A stretch of DNA of 64,000 nucleotides. Source: Mesobacillus maritimus (GTDB lineage: Bacteria; Bacillota; Bacilli; Bacillales; Cytobacillaceae). The stretch's first letter is position 1. Each line of letters opens with the position of its first letter. Shown here piece after piece: positions 9,853 through 18,353 of this stretch. The stretch spans positions 1 through 64,000 of the forward strand of contig NZ_JAMBNR010000014.1 in the NCBI RefSeq assembly GCF_023715205.1, written 5' to 3'. A model generated the notes under the pieces. The model was not told where the DNA came from. It searched no databases and saw nothing but the letters and a program-made list of their open reading frames with translations. The position numbers and the translations under genes were made by a program.

Positions 9853-10779
9853 TTACATATACGTCTGCAATTGTTTTTCCCTATTTTGACTATCCGGGAA
9901 TGATAGGATGACAACAGCAGCAACGATAAAAAATCCGCCTAATAGTTGAGTAGCACCAAACCCCACATTTAACCAAACGATAGACACAATTGCAGCAACT
10001 AGAGGTTCGATACTGGATAATAAACTTGTTTCAGTGGCGCTTAAATAATTCAGACTGCCAATATAGAGTATAAAAGAAACCGTGCCGCAGATAATTACCA
10101 GAAGCATCATCGAAAATGTATGAAGTGTTAAGGTTTGGGCCAATTGTACAACGCTAAAATCATGCTTGAAAATTAACAGCACAATGCCGCCAATTAACAT
10201 ACCCCAGCCAATGATGACCGAGGTTCCCCACTCCTTGATCAATGAGACAGGATGGAGTGTATAGAAAGTAAAACCAAGTGTAGTTAGCAGACCAAGAATA
10301 ATGGCCCTTTTCGAAAGCATGACATTTTCCATTGAGCCATTTGTAATCAGGAGAACGGTTCCGGCTAAGGCTGCAATCACAGCTAGAAATTGCATCATTG
10401 TTGGTAGTTTTTTTGTCTGCCATGCTAAATAAATGGTAATGAAAACGGGACCGAGAAATTGGAATAGTACTGCTGTCACTGCATTACTTACACGGATGGT
10501 TTCTATAAAAACGTACTGGGCTCCAAGCATACCCAACACACCAAAAATCATGAGTTGAATCCAAGAACGACGATCCTTCCAGATTCCAAAAATGTTTTTT
10601 TGAGTGAAATGCAACAGTCCCAGAGTGAAGATTCCAGCCATAATTAATCGTACAACAAGGAAATTATTCAAAGATAATTCGCTATTTTGAAAAAGCCACT
10701 GGATCATCGGTCCGGAGAGACCCCATAATGCTGCTCCACTAATTATCATCAAAAGTCCGCCATATCGGGTTGTTTTCAT
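9853..10779 (-). CDS. EamA/DMT-family transporter (YcxC-like)
   Basis: A 308-residue membrane protein with ten hydrophobic segments in two EamA repeats, typical of drug/metabolite exporters of the DMT superfamily. GLSGPMIQW and SSIEPLVAAIVS are typical family segments in repeat 1 and repeat 2. It is divergent from a MocR regulator across about 125 bases, the same arrangement as ycxC-ycxD in Bacillus subtilis. The regulator therefore probably controls this exporter. Substrate unknown, possibly an amino acid or vitamin-like metabolite. Confidence 0.85.
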   Translation of the reverse strand: MKTTRYGGLLMIISGAALWGLSGPMIQWLFQNSELSLNNFLVVRLIMAGIFTLGLLHFTQKNIFGIWKDRRSWIQLMIFGVLGMLGAQYVFIETIRVSNAVTAVLFQFLGPVFITIYLAWQTKKLPTMMQFLAVIAALAGTVLLITNGSMENVMLSKRAIILGLLTTLGFTFYTLHPVSLIKEWGTSVIIGWGMLIGGIVLLIFKHDFSVVQLAQTLTLHTFSMMLLVIICGTVSFILYIGSLNYLSATETSLLSSIEPLVAAIVSIVWLNVGFGATQLLGGFFIVAAVVILSFPDSQNREKQLQTYM

Positions 10780-10905
10780 AATGATTGCCTCCCTGCTGAT
10801 AGTTTTTTAATAGTAATTATTAGGAATGTTTCCATAGATGCATTATAATAAGAGGCTGGCATGGTTTGTAGGGCCAGTTTTTATTATCGGAAGGGTGTCA
10901 GATGG

Positions 10906-12291
10906 ATGTATGAATTAACACCAAAACTTGATTCGTATAGTAAAGAACCTCAATATGTACAGTTATATAACTATATCAAGCAAGAGATTGATAAAGGGAT
11001 GCTTAGGCCAAATACTAAGCTTCCTTCCAAACGAAAACTTTCTCGGTATTTAAACGTGAGCCAAAACACTGTAGAGGCATCGTACGACCAGCTTGTTGCC
11101 GAAGGATATATTGAGGGAATCCCACGAAAAGGGTATTTTGTCTGCGAAATTCAGCCAACATTTTCCGATGCTGAAAAAAATTCCGATTATATCAAGGAAA
11201 AAATCTTTAAAAGCGACGTCACTTTCGATTTCACTCAAACAGGAGTTGATCATCATTCATTTCCTTTTGCTGTTTTTCGAAAAATAGCAAATGATGTTTT
11301 GAAGAGTGAGAGTAAACATTTGTTGACGATTGGGCATCCTCAGGGAGAATATGAGCTGCGTGAAGAAATTGCCTCCTATCTGTACGAATCCCGTGGCGTC
11401 CGGACAGCGCCGAGCCAGATAATCATTGGGTCAGGAACACCAACACTAATACAACTTTTGTTTAAGTTATTAAAGGGAAGCTTGTATGCCGTTGAAGACC
11501 CCGGGTACCATAAAAGACTTGTAACCTTCGAAAAAGGACCTGAAAATGTGAAGGGAATTCCGCTTGATAATGAAGGGATCAGCATAACCAGCTTAAAGGA
11601 AAGTGGCGCTAATATTGCTTTTGTTACTCCGTCACACCAATTTCCTTGTGGAATGATAATGTCGATATCAAGGCGTAAGCAGTTGCTGAGCTGGGCTAAG
11701 GAAAAAAAGGGAAGATACATCGTCGAGGATGATTATGACAGTGAATTTCGTTATTCAGGCAAACCCATCCCTGCATTACAAAGTCTGGATTCCGATGAAA
11801 AAGTAATCTATATGGGTACATTTTCAAAAGCGTTGCTACCGTCCCTGCGCATGGCTTATATCGTTCTTCCCAAACTGTTAATGGAAAAGTACCATGAACA
11901 TTACTTTCACTTCGTTCAGTCTGTGTCTCGGCTTGACCAGGAGATCATCAAAAGATTCATGCAGGAAGGCAGCTGGAAAAAACATATTAACAAAATGCGG
12001 ATTGTTTACAAAAAAAAGAGAGATGCACTCATCACAGCGCTTTCGACTCATTTCCCAAATTCAATTGAAATCATTGGCCAGGATTCTGGATTGCATCTTT
12101 TAGTCCGCATGAATAACGGTATGGTGGAAAAAGAGCTTATTGAACAGGCTGCTAAATATGATATCAAAGTTTATCCTGTATCAGATTACGGTTTAAGTGA
12201 CAATCGAACCATTCTATTGGGTTTTGCAGTATTATCTGAGGAAGAGATATTTTCAGGAGTTCACTCGTTGGCAAAAGCATGGGGAGGGTAG
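10906..12291 (+). CDS. MocR-type regulator (GntR HTH fused to aminotransferase)
   Basis: A 461-residue fusion: a GntR winged helix at about residues 10-80 (NTKLPSKRKLSRYLNVSQNT) and a class I aminotransferase-like domain that binds PLP, with the lysine in GTFSKALLPSLRM. ATG at 10906 has AAGGG about 10 bases upstream; the ORF is open for 15 codons further but without a ribosome binding site. MocR proteins sense PLP and an amine and usually regulate a divergent neighbour, here the EamA transporter. Confidence 0.9.
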   Translation: MYELTPKLDSYSKEPQYVQLYNYIKQEIDKGMLRPNTKLPSKRKLSRYLNVSQNTVEASYDQLVAEGYIEGIPRKGYFVCEIQPTFSDAEKNSDYIKEKIFKSDVTFDFTQTGVDHHSFPFAVFRKIANDVLKSESKHLLTIGHPQGEYELREEIASYLYESRGVRTAPSQIIIGSGTPTLIQLLFKLLKGSLYAVEDPGYHKRLVTFEKGPENVKGIPLDNEGISITSLKESGANIAFVTPSHQFPCGMIMSISRRKQLLSWAKEKKGRYIVEDDYDSEFRYSGKPIPALQSLDSDEKVIYMGTFSKALLPSLRMAYIVLPKLLMEKYHEHYFHFVQSVSRLDQEIIKRFMQEGSWKKHINKMRIVYKKKRDALITALSTHFPNSIEIIGQDSGLHLLVRMNNGMVEKELIEQAAKYDIKVYPVSDYGLSDNRTILLGFAVLSEEEIFSGVHSLAKAWGG

Positions 12292-12307
12292 CACCCCTAA
12301 AAAGAAG

Positions 12308-12398
12308 TTTGTGAAGAAATGGACTTAAATTAATGGGTAGCGTTGATCTAGGAAGGATTAAGGCACCTTTTTGCTGAAATTCTCATTAAACAAACGGG
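12308..12398 (+). repeat. intergenic repeat module, copy 2 (tandem)
   Basis: A 91-base unit: TTTGTGAAGAAATGGACTTA, then ATGGGTAGCGTTGATC, a partial stem (GATCTAGGAAGGATTAAGGC), a T run, and a closing TTAAACAAACGGG. It is repeated with about 75-80% identity immediately downstream at 12424. Confidence 0.6.
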
Positions 12399-12423
12399 GT
12401 AGCATTCCTGTAATAAAACTAAT

Positions 12424-12510
12424 TTTGTGAAGAATTGTACTTAAACTATCGGGGGCGTTGATCCAAGATGGATTAATGCCTTTTTTTGTTGAAGTTATTG
12501 AACAAACGGG
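12424..12510 (+). repeat. intergenic repeat module, copy 3 (tandem), terminator-like
   Basis: A second diverged copy of the 12308 unit. GGCGTTGATCC pairs with GGATTAATGCC (two G-U pairs) and is followed by seven T residues, so this copy is a good intrinsic terminator for the MocR gene. It closes with GAACAAACGGG like copy 2. Confidence 0.6.
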
Positions 12511-12537
12511 CAGGATAGTTTAATATCAGACAGGTTG

Positions 12538-12568
12538 AAACCCCACCAACATTGGTGGGGTTTTTTGC
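12538..12568 (+). terminator. strong intrinsic terminator
   Basis: AAACCCCACCA pairs with TGGTGGGGTTT across a 4-base ACAT loop and is followed by TTT. It separates the MocR region from the azl operon. Confidence 0.85.
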
Positions 12569-12713
12569 TTGTGAACATCCATGAATAAAAGTGAATTTTA
12601 TTTCTTATATATGCGATTTCATGAATTTAATTTAATTATAATATTGTTTCTCAAATAAAAATTCACTATAATATCAATTAGGCGAAATTAAATTTTAAAT
12701 GGAGGTCTTAAAA

Positions 12714-13181
12714 ATGACTCTTGATGATAATGATAAGGCAATATTAAGAGAATTGCAGGAAGATGCATCGATATCAAATCTAAATTTATCAAAGAAAATT
12801 GGGCTTTCACCATCGGCTTGCCTTACAAGAACAAAAAACCTTGTAGAAACAGGCATTATTAAAAAGTTTACTACCATTGTCGATGAGAAAAAATTAGGAA
12901 TTGAAGTCACAGCAATAGCTCTCATAAACTTATCACCTCTTAATAGGGAAACAATTCATTCATTTTTAGAGGATATAAACAAATATCCGCAAGTTCAAGA
13001 GTGTTACACACTTACAGGAAGCCATGACTATATGCTTAAGATTGTAGCAAAGGACATGGAGAGTTATCGGAATTTTATCATTGATTCGTTAATGCAGAAT
13101 CCAGCAGTCAGCGGAGTTGACACTAGCATGGTTATGAGTACAGAAAAAAGAACTGTCAGTGTACCAATTGACGAAGTTTAG
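12714..13181 (+). CDS. azlB: Lrp/AsnC-family regulator of the azl operon
   Basis: A 155-residue Lrp-type regulator with an N-terminal helix-turn-helix (about residues 4-60, SNLNLSKKIGLSPSACLTR) and a C-terminal RAM ligand-binding domain. GGAGG at 12701-12705 is 8 bases before the ATG at 12714. azlC and azlD follow at once, the same order as azlBCD of Bacillus subtilis, where AzlB represses the operon. An AT-rich promoter region with ATAATATTG and TATAATATC lies just upstream. Confidence 0.87.
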   Translation: MTLDDNDKAILRELQEDASISNLNLSKKIGLSPSACLTRTKNLVETGIIKKFTTIVDEKKLGIEVTAIALINLSPLNRETIHSFLEDINKYPQVQECYTLTGSHDYMLKIVAKDMESYRNFIIDSLMQNPAVSGVDTSMVMSTEKRTVSVPIDEV

Positions 13182-13193
13182 GAGGTTAAGGAG

Positions 13194-13961
13194 ATGAATG
13201 ACACCAAAGAATCTTTCCATACAAATCCTCTTAGGATTTACAATCATATGAATAAAAGAAATCAAATATGGGTAGCATTTCGTGCTGCTTTTCCATACAC
13301 GGTCCCGATTCTTGCAGGATTTGTCTTTTTGGGAATTGCATATGGAATTTTTATGAATTCATTGGGATTTAGTGCAATTTACCCGATTTTGATGAGTTTA
13401 TTCATATTTGCAGGGTCAATGGAGTTTGTGGCAGCAACTTTATTGCTTATTACTTTCGGTCCAATTAACGCCCTTGTCCTAACATTGATGGTAAATGCAC
13501 GACATTTGTTTTACGGCATTTCTATGCTGGATAAATACAGGGGTATTGGAAAGAAAAAACTCTACATGATCTATGGGCTTTGTGATGAATCTTTTGCGAT
13601 TAATAGTACCGTTAATATTCCAAATTTCGTTGACAAGGGCTGGTTTATGTTCTTTGTAACTTTGTTAAATCACTTCTATTGGGTTATAGGTTCAGCAATT
13701 GGAGGTATTTTTGGGTCTTACGTTAAATTTAATACTGAAGGACTTGAGTTTGTTATGACATCACTTTTTGTCGTCATTTTTATTGAACAATGGATGAAAG
13801 AGAAAAAGCACCACAGTGCTGTTTTAGGTCTTGGACTTTCAACTATAAGTCTTCTAATTTTTGGTGGAACCCATTTTATTATTCCAGCTATGATTGCAAT
13901 CTTAGGGGTACTCATCTTACTTAGAAAACAATTGGAAAAGGTTGAGGTGAGCGCAACATGA
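13194..13961 (+). CDS. azlC: branched-chain amino acid exporter subunit AzlC
   Basis: A 255-residue integral membrane protein of the AzlC family, the large subunit of an AzlCD exporter of branched-chain amino acids (4-azaleucine resistance). The family segments [11 protein letters not shown] and [10 protein letters not shown] are present. AGGAGG is 8 bases before ATG. The stop overlaps the azlD start by 4 bases, indicating translational coupling. Confidence 0.9.
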   Translation: MNDTKESFHTNPLRIYNHMNKRNQIWVAFRAAFPYTVPILAGFVFLGIAYGIFMNSLGFSAIYPILMSLFIFAGSMEFVAATLLLITFGPINALVLTLMVNARHLFYGISMLDKYRGIGKKKLYMIYGLCDESFAINSTVNIPNFVDKGWFMFFVTLLNHFYWVIGSAIGGIFGSYVKFNTEGLEFVMTSLFVVIFIEQWMKEKKHHSAVLGLGLSTISLLIFGGTHFIIPAMIAILGVLILLRKQLEKVEVSAT

Positions 13962-14293
13962 CAATGAGTTTAACGCAGCAGATTATTACAATTGCTATGG
14001 TGGTTTTAGGTACAATGCTTACAAGATTTCTTCCATTTATCGTTTTCCCATCGGGTAAACCCACACCGAAATATGTTCAGTATCTCGGAAAAGTCTTACC
14101 ATCGGCGGTAATAGGTCTTTTAGTTATTTATTGTTTTAAGGATGTGAGCTTATTATCCGCAAGTCGTGGTATCCCTGAATTTTTAGGAGTGGTGGTAGTT
14201 GCATTTCTTCATTATTGGAGGAAAAATATGCTTATCTCAATAGCAGGAGGAACGATTGTCTACATGATATTGGTGCAAGTTGTTTTCTTATAA
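13958..14293 (+). CDS. azlD: branched-chain amino acid exporter subunit AzlD
   Basis: A 111-residue protein with four hydrophobic segments, the small partner of AzlC. The typical [10 protein letters not shown] motif is near residue 23. ATGA overlap with azlC; GAGGTG precedes the start. Last gene of the azlBCD unit unless the thioesterase 48 bases downstream is cotranscribed. Confidence 0.88.
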   Translation: MTMSLTQQIITIAMVVLGTMLTRFLPFIVFPSGKPTPKYVQYLGKVLPSAVIGLLVIYCFKDVSLLSASRGIPEFLGVVVVAFLHYWRKNMLISIAGGTIVYMILVQVVFL

Positions 14294-14341
14294 ATTTGTT
14301 ATATATAGATACTAAATCATATAAGTTAAGGGAGAGGTAAA

Positions 14342-14797
14342 ATGAAGAAGAAAATTGATGAACAACAAATTCACATAAAACATTACGATGAAATTTATGA
14401 AAAAGTAAAAAATGACCCATATGCTCAATCACTCGGCATTCAATTAACGAAATTTAAGGCTGGTTTTGCAGAAGCATATTTAGAAGTACAGGACCATATG
14501 GTTAATGCATATGGGACGGTTCATGGGGCAATTATTTATGCATTAGCAGATCATGCATTTTCGGTAGCCTGTAATGCATTTGGAAAAACATCAATGGGAC
14601 TTTCGACAACTATTCAATTTATGGAATCAGCTAAACCAGGGGACAAGATAGTAGCATGTGCAACCGAAGTAAGACGAAACTTTCGTACTGGATTTTATCG
14701 AATTGAGGTTTTTCACGAGCAAAATTTAATCGCAACAATGGAGGCAATTTCTTATCGTAAGGACCATTATTTTATTGAACTAGATGAACAAAAATAA
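14342..14797 (+). CDS. PaaI-type hotdog thioesterase
   Basis: A 151-residue hotdog-fold protein. The central helix carries NAYGTVHGAIIYALADHA (about residues 58-75), the HGG-x-D-like active-site segment of the PaaI family, which hydrolyses acyl-CoA or aromatic acyl-CoA thioesters. AGGGAGAGG precedes ATG. It is 48 bases behind azlD with no terminator between, so it could belong to the azl transcript, for instance acting on branched-chain acyl-CoA; that link is inference. Confidence 0.82.
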   Translation: MKKKIDEQQIHIKHYDEIYEKVKNDPYAQSLGIQLTKFKAGFAEAYLEVQDHMVNAYGTVHGAIIYALADHAFSVACNAFGKTSMGLSTTIQFMESAKPGDKIVACATEVRRNFRTGFYRIEVFHEQNLIATMEAISYRKDHYFIELDEQK

Positions 14798-14847
14798 GTT
14801 TTATTTATTTTTTATGAACAGAGTTGTTAAAGACAGTTCTTTTCCTA

Positions 14848-14892
14848 TTCAACTAAAGGGTGCGATTGTTCAATACGAGCAGTCGCTTTTTA
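14848..14892 (+). repeat. intergenic repeat module with terminator
   Basis: TTCAACTAAAGGGTGCGATT followed by AGTCGCTTTTT: the core of the repeat family plus a GCGATT/AGTCGC stem and a T run. It closes the thioesterase transcript. Confidence 0.55.
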
Positions 14893-15239
14893 CTAATGGA
14901 TCAGGTTAGTGAATAAGTAATATTAAATGACTGGTAATAGATAAGTAACCATATAGAAAAGGGAGGGAGGATTGCCAACTACATTTGGAGTTGAAAGGAG
15001 TTACTTTTAAAATATCGACATATGCTTAAATATATAATAATTGAAGGGAGTTGTACCCTCATGCAACGGATAAAACTTATGATTAAAGTGTTTCTAAATG
15101 AACCTTTGTGGTTCAAAATACTAATTTCTATAACTTTCCTTACTTCAATCACGGGACAAAGGGACAGGCACACCCTTTCCCATGGGGACAAGTTATCATG
15201 AATGAAACGAGCTCCTTACTCGTAAACCCGTAGGTTAAT

Positions 15240-15440
15240 TTGGTTAGACTGTTAACATCATTAAAAAGAAAACCAAATCAGAGCTATATTACGAAAGAGC
15301 TAAATATAAAATACATAGGTCTAGACGTTGCAAAGGAAAAACTTGCTGTTTCAATCGTGAGGCAGGAAATGCAGCAGCAAGATATTATGGAATGATTCCA
15401 AACATTAGAGGCTATTAGAAAAAATAGTTGAGAATGCATA
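15240..15440 (+). pseudogene. IS110-family transposase N-terminus, degenerate remnant
   Basis: One frame reads KYIGLDVAKEKLAVSIV from about 15306, the DEDD-type N-terminus of IS110 transposases. Other frames continue with RYYGMIPNI and then EAIRK and KIVENA, which follow each other in intact family members. At least two frameshifts and several stops interrupt it, and the rest of the transposase is missing. The whole 14.9-15.57 kb stretch otherwise holds no gene. Confidence 0.5.
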
Positions 15441-15575
15441 CGTAAAAGAAAGGATCGCTATGGCTATGGCGGTCTTTTTTCTCGTTGTGACTGGAAAGGA
15501 GAGATTTAGTAAGCCTCAAGACCTAGCTCAAACTATTTCTCGGGTCCATTACTCGGAATTCGTTCGCACGATAAG

Positions 15576-16652
15576 ATGGAGTTGGAAAAGAAAGAAGGCC
15601 ATAGGAAGAAGGGGATCATATTGAAATCGAAAAAGAAATTTAGATTTTGGATTGTTACAAGAAATAGTTTATTAGCAATAGTAGGAGCACTTGTGATTTT
15701 GTTCATTTTCAGTCACTTTCTGACTGCCTATGAACAAAAAAAATACCCGGCAATAGGGGAAATGGTTGAGGTTGATGGTAAGAATATGCACATTTATACA
15801 AAAGGTGAGGGCGATCATACCATCGTTTTATTAAGTGGTCTTGGAACTTCAGCACCAGCACTCGATTTTGAACCTTTGATAAATGAAATGGCAAAGAATA
15901 ATAAGGTAGTAGTGGTAGAGCCGTTTGGGTACGGATGGAGCGATCGAACCAACAAGGAACGAACAGTAGAAAACATAGTAGAGGAAATAAGGATGGCTCT
16001 TAAAAAATCTAATATAGGAGGCCCATACATATTGATGCCTCATTCTATTTCTGGAATCTATAGTATGTATTTTGCCCATACCTATCCTGAAGAAGTTAAA
16101 GCCATCATCGGGATCGACCCTACGCTCCCACAGGCATTGGAGTATTTTGGTGAAACTTCACCTACTATGCCTAAATATTTGCGGTATGTGGCACCAACTG
16201 GAATGGCAAGATTGGCATTATATATAGGTCCTGAAGGTTTTTTACCTATTGCTGATGAGGGGACCTATTCTGAAGAAAATTTAACCATGACTAAGGCGAT
16301 TTCAGCTTGGAACGGGTATAACAAAAACGTTGTTAAAGAAGCCAATGAAATAAAAAGGAATATTGACAAAACAGTTGATATGAATTTCCCTACTCATTTG
16401 CCTGTTTTATTCTTCACTACGAAAGAACAGAAGCTTAACGAGGGAGGTAAAAACAATGTGACTTTTTATGAAACCCAGTTAACTACCTCCCCTGCTAGTA
16501 AAATTGTTCCTTTACAGGGGCATCATTATCTTCATTGGACTCGTTATAAGGAAATGAGCAATGAAGTTACTAAATTCATAGAATCATATACTCGCACAGG
16601 GGATATCGGTTATTTAGCTCCTATTGATTTGTCACAACAAAACGGGCTTTAA
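15576..16652 (+). CDS. membrane-anchored alpha/beta hydrolase
   Basis: About 343-358 residues: a basic N-terminus, one transmembrane helix (about residues 30-52 of the long form), then an alpha/beta-hydrolase domain. The nucleophile elbow is HSISG in MPHSISGIYSMYF, and the catalytic histidine is probably in LQGHHYLHW. TTG at 15621 is preceded by GAAGAAGGGG and may be the true start; the upstream ATG has no good ribosome binding site. Likely an extracytoplasmic-facing or membrane-bound esterase or haloperoxidase-like enzyme of unknown substrate. Confidence 0.75.
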   Translation: MELEKKEGHRKKGIILKSKKKFRFWIVTRNSLLAIVGALVILFIFSHFLTAYEQKKYPAIGEMVEVDGKNMHIYTKGEGDHTIVLLSGLGTSAPALDFEPLINEMAKNNKVVVVEPFGYGWSDRTNKERTVENIVEEIRMALKKSNIGGPYILMPHSISGIYSMYFAHTYPEEVKAIIGIDPTLPQALEYFGETSPTMPKYLRYVAPTGMARLALYIGPEGFLPIADEGTYSEENLTMTKAISAWNGYNKNVVKEANEIKRNIDKTVDMNFPTHLPVLFFTTKEQKLNEGGKNNVTFYETQLTTSPASKIVPLQGHHYLHWTRYKEMSNEVTKFIESYTRTGDIGYLAPIDLSQQNGL

Positions 16653-16736
16653 TTTGACAATAGGAGGGGAGTGTTAAGGCGCAGCTATTTTGTTGTATCT
16701 GATGAGGATGTCTTCTCGGTGAACAGATATAATCAT

Positions 16737-16760
16737 CGCAGCTCAGAAAAGTGAGCTGCG
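16737..16760. other. perfect hairpin without T run
   Basis: CGCAGCTCA pairs exactly with TGAGCTGCG around GAAAAG. It lies behind the hydrolase gene and could be its terminator, though no strong T tract follows on the plus strand. Further on, GGGACA (16856-16861) and TGTCCC (16868-16873) form a second inverted repeat of a type often scattered in Bacillus intergenic DNA. Confidence 0.4.
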
Positions 16761-16885
16761 ACTGTTCAGGTTATTTAGTTTTAGTTTCTGTAAAAGAATT
16801 TATTAGTAAAGGAGGGAATCATGAGGATTCCCCCTGATTTTTTATGAGACAAAAGGGGACAAGTCTCTGTCCCTTAAAATTTCCA

Positions 16886-16902
16886 TGTCATAAAACGTGA
16901 CA
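16886..16902. promoter_or_regulatory. TnrA/GlnR box upstream of the nitrate genes
   Basis: TGTCATAAAACGTGACA matches the TnrA/GlnR consensus TGTNAN7TNACA at every defined base. It is 92 bases upstream of the nitrate transporter start, the expected region for activation by TnrA under nitrogen limitation. A possible -10 (TATAGA, 16930-16935) lies between the site and the gene. Confidence 0.75.
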
Positions 16903-16993
16903 ACTCCAAAGACAGTAGAGCGGCTTTGTTATAGATTGAGCTTATTAACGGTGAAGCAAAACTAGTCACAAAATCTTTGGAGGAGGTTTGAAT

Positions 16994-18184
16994 GTGAATA
17001 AGAAGGATCAAAAATCGATATTAATCCTTTCCACGCTTTCGATGATCATTGCTTTTTCTGTATGGTCGATTCTCTCACCGGTGGCTGGAAAGATTCAAGA
17101 AATGTATGGGTTAACTGGATTGCAAAAAAGCATCTTAATCGCTGTCCCCGTTCTGTTAGGTTCCGTCATGCGGATTCCGATTGGAATTCTTGCTGATCGT
17201 TTGGGAGGAAGAAGGGTTTATGTTTTAACCATGCTTTTTTTAACTCTCCCTTTAATCGGGGCCAGTTTCACTACTTCTTATGTAGGTCTCCTATTGTGTG
17301 CGTTTTTCATTGGCATGGCAGGGACGACGTTTGCCGTCTCGATTGCTTACGTTTCAGGGTGTTATCCTTCTGAAAAACAAGGACTGATCCTCGGGATTGC
17401 TGGGATGGGGAATTTGGGGACGGCCGTAGCCAGTTTCCTTGCCCCACAGATCGTGAACTTATGGGGGCTACCTTGGATGTTCCGGATTTTCGCTTTAGCC
17501 ATCCTCATCATGTCGATCATTTTTTGGTTTGGAACGACGGAGCTTCAGAGAACCAAGGATCGAAAGAAGCTCAGACACTCGTTGGCTATCATGAAGAACA
17601 AAGAAACTTGGGTCTTATCCGGATATTATTTTTTAACTTTTGGAGGATTTGTCACCTTTAGCCTTTATTTACCGACCCTTTTCCAAGATCTTCATCATTT
17701 AAATGCAGTCCAAGCGGGGATTTTGACAGGGATTTTTGTCATTGGGGCCACGTTTATTCGACCTGTAGGGGGATACCTTTCTGATAAGTTTGGGGCGGTC
17801 AAAGTATTAAATATTGTGTTTTTTTCTATTTTGCTTACTTCCGTTTTGATTGTTTTCTGGCAAGGAAATCTTCTCCTGTTCATGGTGGAATGCCTGTTGA
17901 TGGCAATCATGCTGGGAACGGGAAACGGGGCTGTATTTAAACGAGTGGCGGAAGTTTCCCAAGGGAATATGGGAGCCGTTACAGGGGTCGTTGGTGCTGC
18001 CGGTGGCTTAGGCGGTTTTTTTCCTCCAATCCTATTAGGGATTTTTAAAGATTATCTCGGTGAATACACACTCGGCTTTATCTTATTATCTCTGTTCGCT
18101 CTTGTCTGCTTAGCTTATAACAGTTCTAGGATTCGAACCATTTTTACTACTAGTAGGAAACAGAATGCATCTAGTCTATCTTAA
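16994..18184 (+). CDS. nasA: nitrate/nitrite transporter, NNP family (NasA/NarK-like)
   Basis: A 396-residue, 12-segment MFS protein. GDRLGGRR-type loop (LADRLGGRRVY) after helix 2 and the nitrate signature around GNGAVFKRVAEVS and GAAGGLGGFFPP identify the nitrate/nitrite porter family. The GTG at 16994 lies 7 bases after AGGAGG (16981-16986); the TTG at 16988 is too close. The nitrate reductase gene follows after about 170 bases and the TnrA box precedes it, so its role is nitrate uptake for assimilation. Confidence 0.88.
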   Translation: MNKKDQKSILILSTLSMIIAFSVWSILSPVAGKIQEMYGLTGLQKSILIAVPVLLGSVMRIPIGILADRLGGRRVYVLTMLFLTLPLIGASFTTSYVGLLLCAFFIGMAGTTFAVSIAYVSGCYPSEKQGLILGIAGMGNLGTAVASFLAPQIVNLWGLPWMFRIFALAILIMSIIFWFGTTELQRTKDRKKLRHSLAIMKNKETWVLSGYYFLTFGGFVTFSLYLPTLFQDLHHLNAVQAGILTGIFVIGATFIRPVGGYLSDKFGAVKVLNIVFFSILLTSVLIVFWQGNLLLFMVECLLMAIMLGTGNGAVFKRVAEVSQGNMGAVTGVVGAAGGLGGFFPPILLGIFKDYLGEYTLGFILLSLFALVCLAYNSSRIRTIFTTSRKQNASSLS

Positions 18185-18353
18185 AGAATGGTCTTTTATG
18201 GCTGGACTCATGAATGAAGATAGATGTTATGGAAGTCAATTGATGGCATCCCCTACATTGAGGAACTGTCTGTGAATAAAAGGAAAGCATCATCCTGTGT
18301 ATCTAGTGATGGATAAGAGAACATATGATTACGAATTTAAAGGAGAGGGAACA

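Noticed and set aside
15155-15190. GGGACAAAGGGACAGGCAC-type sequence as a promoter or operator
   Set aside because: Matches a common scattered Bacillus intergenic sequence; a fragment of the same kind is at 16856-16873. No functional evidence.
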